DNA of 64,000 bases from Ecdyonurus torrentis (lineage: Eukaryota > Arthropoda > Insecta > Ephemeroptera > Heptageniidae). The translations under genes and the position numbers were made by a program. The notes under the pieces are model-generated. The model did no database searches, was not told the DNA's origin, and saw nothing but the letters and a program-made list of their open reading frames with translations. The stretch covers positions 34,275,027 to 34,339,026 of the forward strand of contig OX439129.1 in the NCBI GenBank assembly GCA_949318235.1, given 5' to 3'. Below are positions 63,834 through 64,000 of this stretch, piece after piece; positions within the stretch are counted from its first letter, which is position 1, and every line of letters starts with the position of its first letter.

Positions 63834-64000
63834 ACTTTTACATTTTGATTAGAATGTTATATGATGTAATTTTTTTTCTGTCTATAGTAAAAACAAATGT
63901 CAAATAATAAAAATTCGTACTTATTGAATTTTCATATATATAGGACAATATTAAGTTATAAATATGAGCGATCCATAAATTTTTGAAATACTTCACTCCT
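63446..64000 (+). other. Start of intron 4 (phase 2)
   Basis: Begins GTAAGT. Contains a TG microsatellite and A+T-rich sequence; it continues beyond the window. Confidence 0.65.
63783..63829. repeat. (TG)n microsatellite
   Basis: Pure TG run of about 47 bp in intron 4. Confidence 0.95.

Overview
This is A+T-rich animal genomic DNA (about three quarters A+T, judged by eye). It has GT-AG introns, long dinucleotide arrays, long homopolymers and many short inverted-repeat transposons. There are no operons, no bacterial ribosome-binding-site architecture, no rRNA or tRNA genes and no CRISPR array. The texture fits a repeat-rich invertebrate; I cannot name the phylum from the sequence. Nearly all long open frames are translated microsatellites, homopolymers or transposon interiors.

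The one supported gene is on the + strand and runs off the right edge. Four exons (26079-26235, 28323-28441, 58005-58079, 63371-63445) join in frame with consensus splice sites. They encode a hydrophobic signal-peptide-like start, a cysteine-rich LRR N-cap and two leucine-rich repeats, each on its own 75-nt exon bounded by phase-2 introns. This protein pattern and exon structure match the ectodomain of glycoprotein-hormone-receptor-like LGR G-protein-coupled receptors (FSHR/TSHR/LGR1 type). Intron 2 is about 29.6 kb. The initiator Met and everything after the second LRR lie outside the visible exons.

The rest is a transposon landscape. A roughly 340-bp family bounded by TTAA with imperfect terminal inverted repeats (family A) has ten copies (six +, four -). 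A relative with different termini (A') lies just downstream of exon 2. A second TTAA family (B) has two copies, and a 585-bp TTAA fold-back (C) lies near the left edge. There are also two copies of a fold-back family (F), three copies of a TATAGGG-ended family (G), single hairpin elements (H, I, J), a Tc1/mariner-like MITE, and a non-autonomous hAT element carrying a second hAT element, each with its own 8-bp target duplication. Probable retroposon 3' ends with (TTA)n tails and a possible tRNA-derived SINE fill more of the space.

The most striking signal is the cAMP-response-element octamer TGACGTCA. I count at least sixteen exact copies, and most sit at the symmetric centre or on the arms of several otherwise unrelated elements (A, A', F, G). 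In family A it is the centre of a palindrome of up to 24 bp. These elements carry a CREB/ATF-type site through the introns and flank of a receptor gene whose relatives signal through cAMP. Any functional link is inference.
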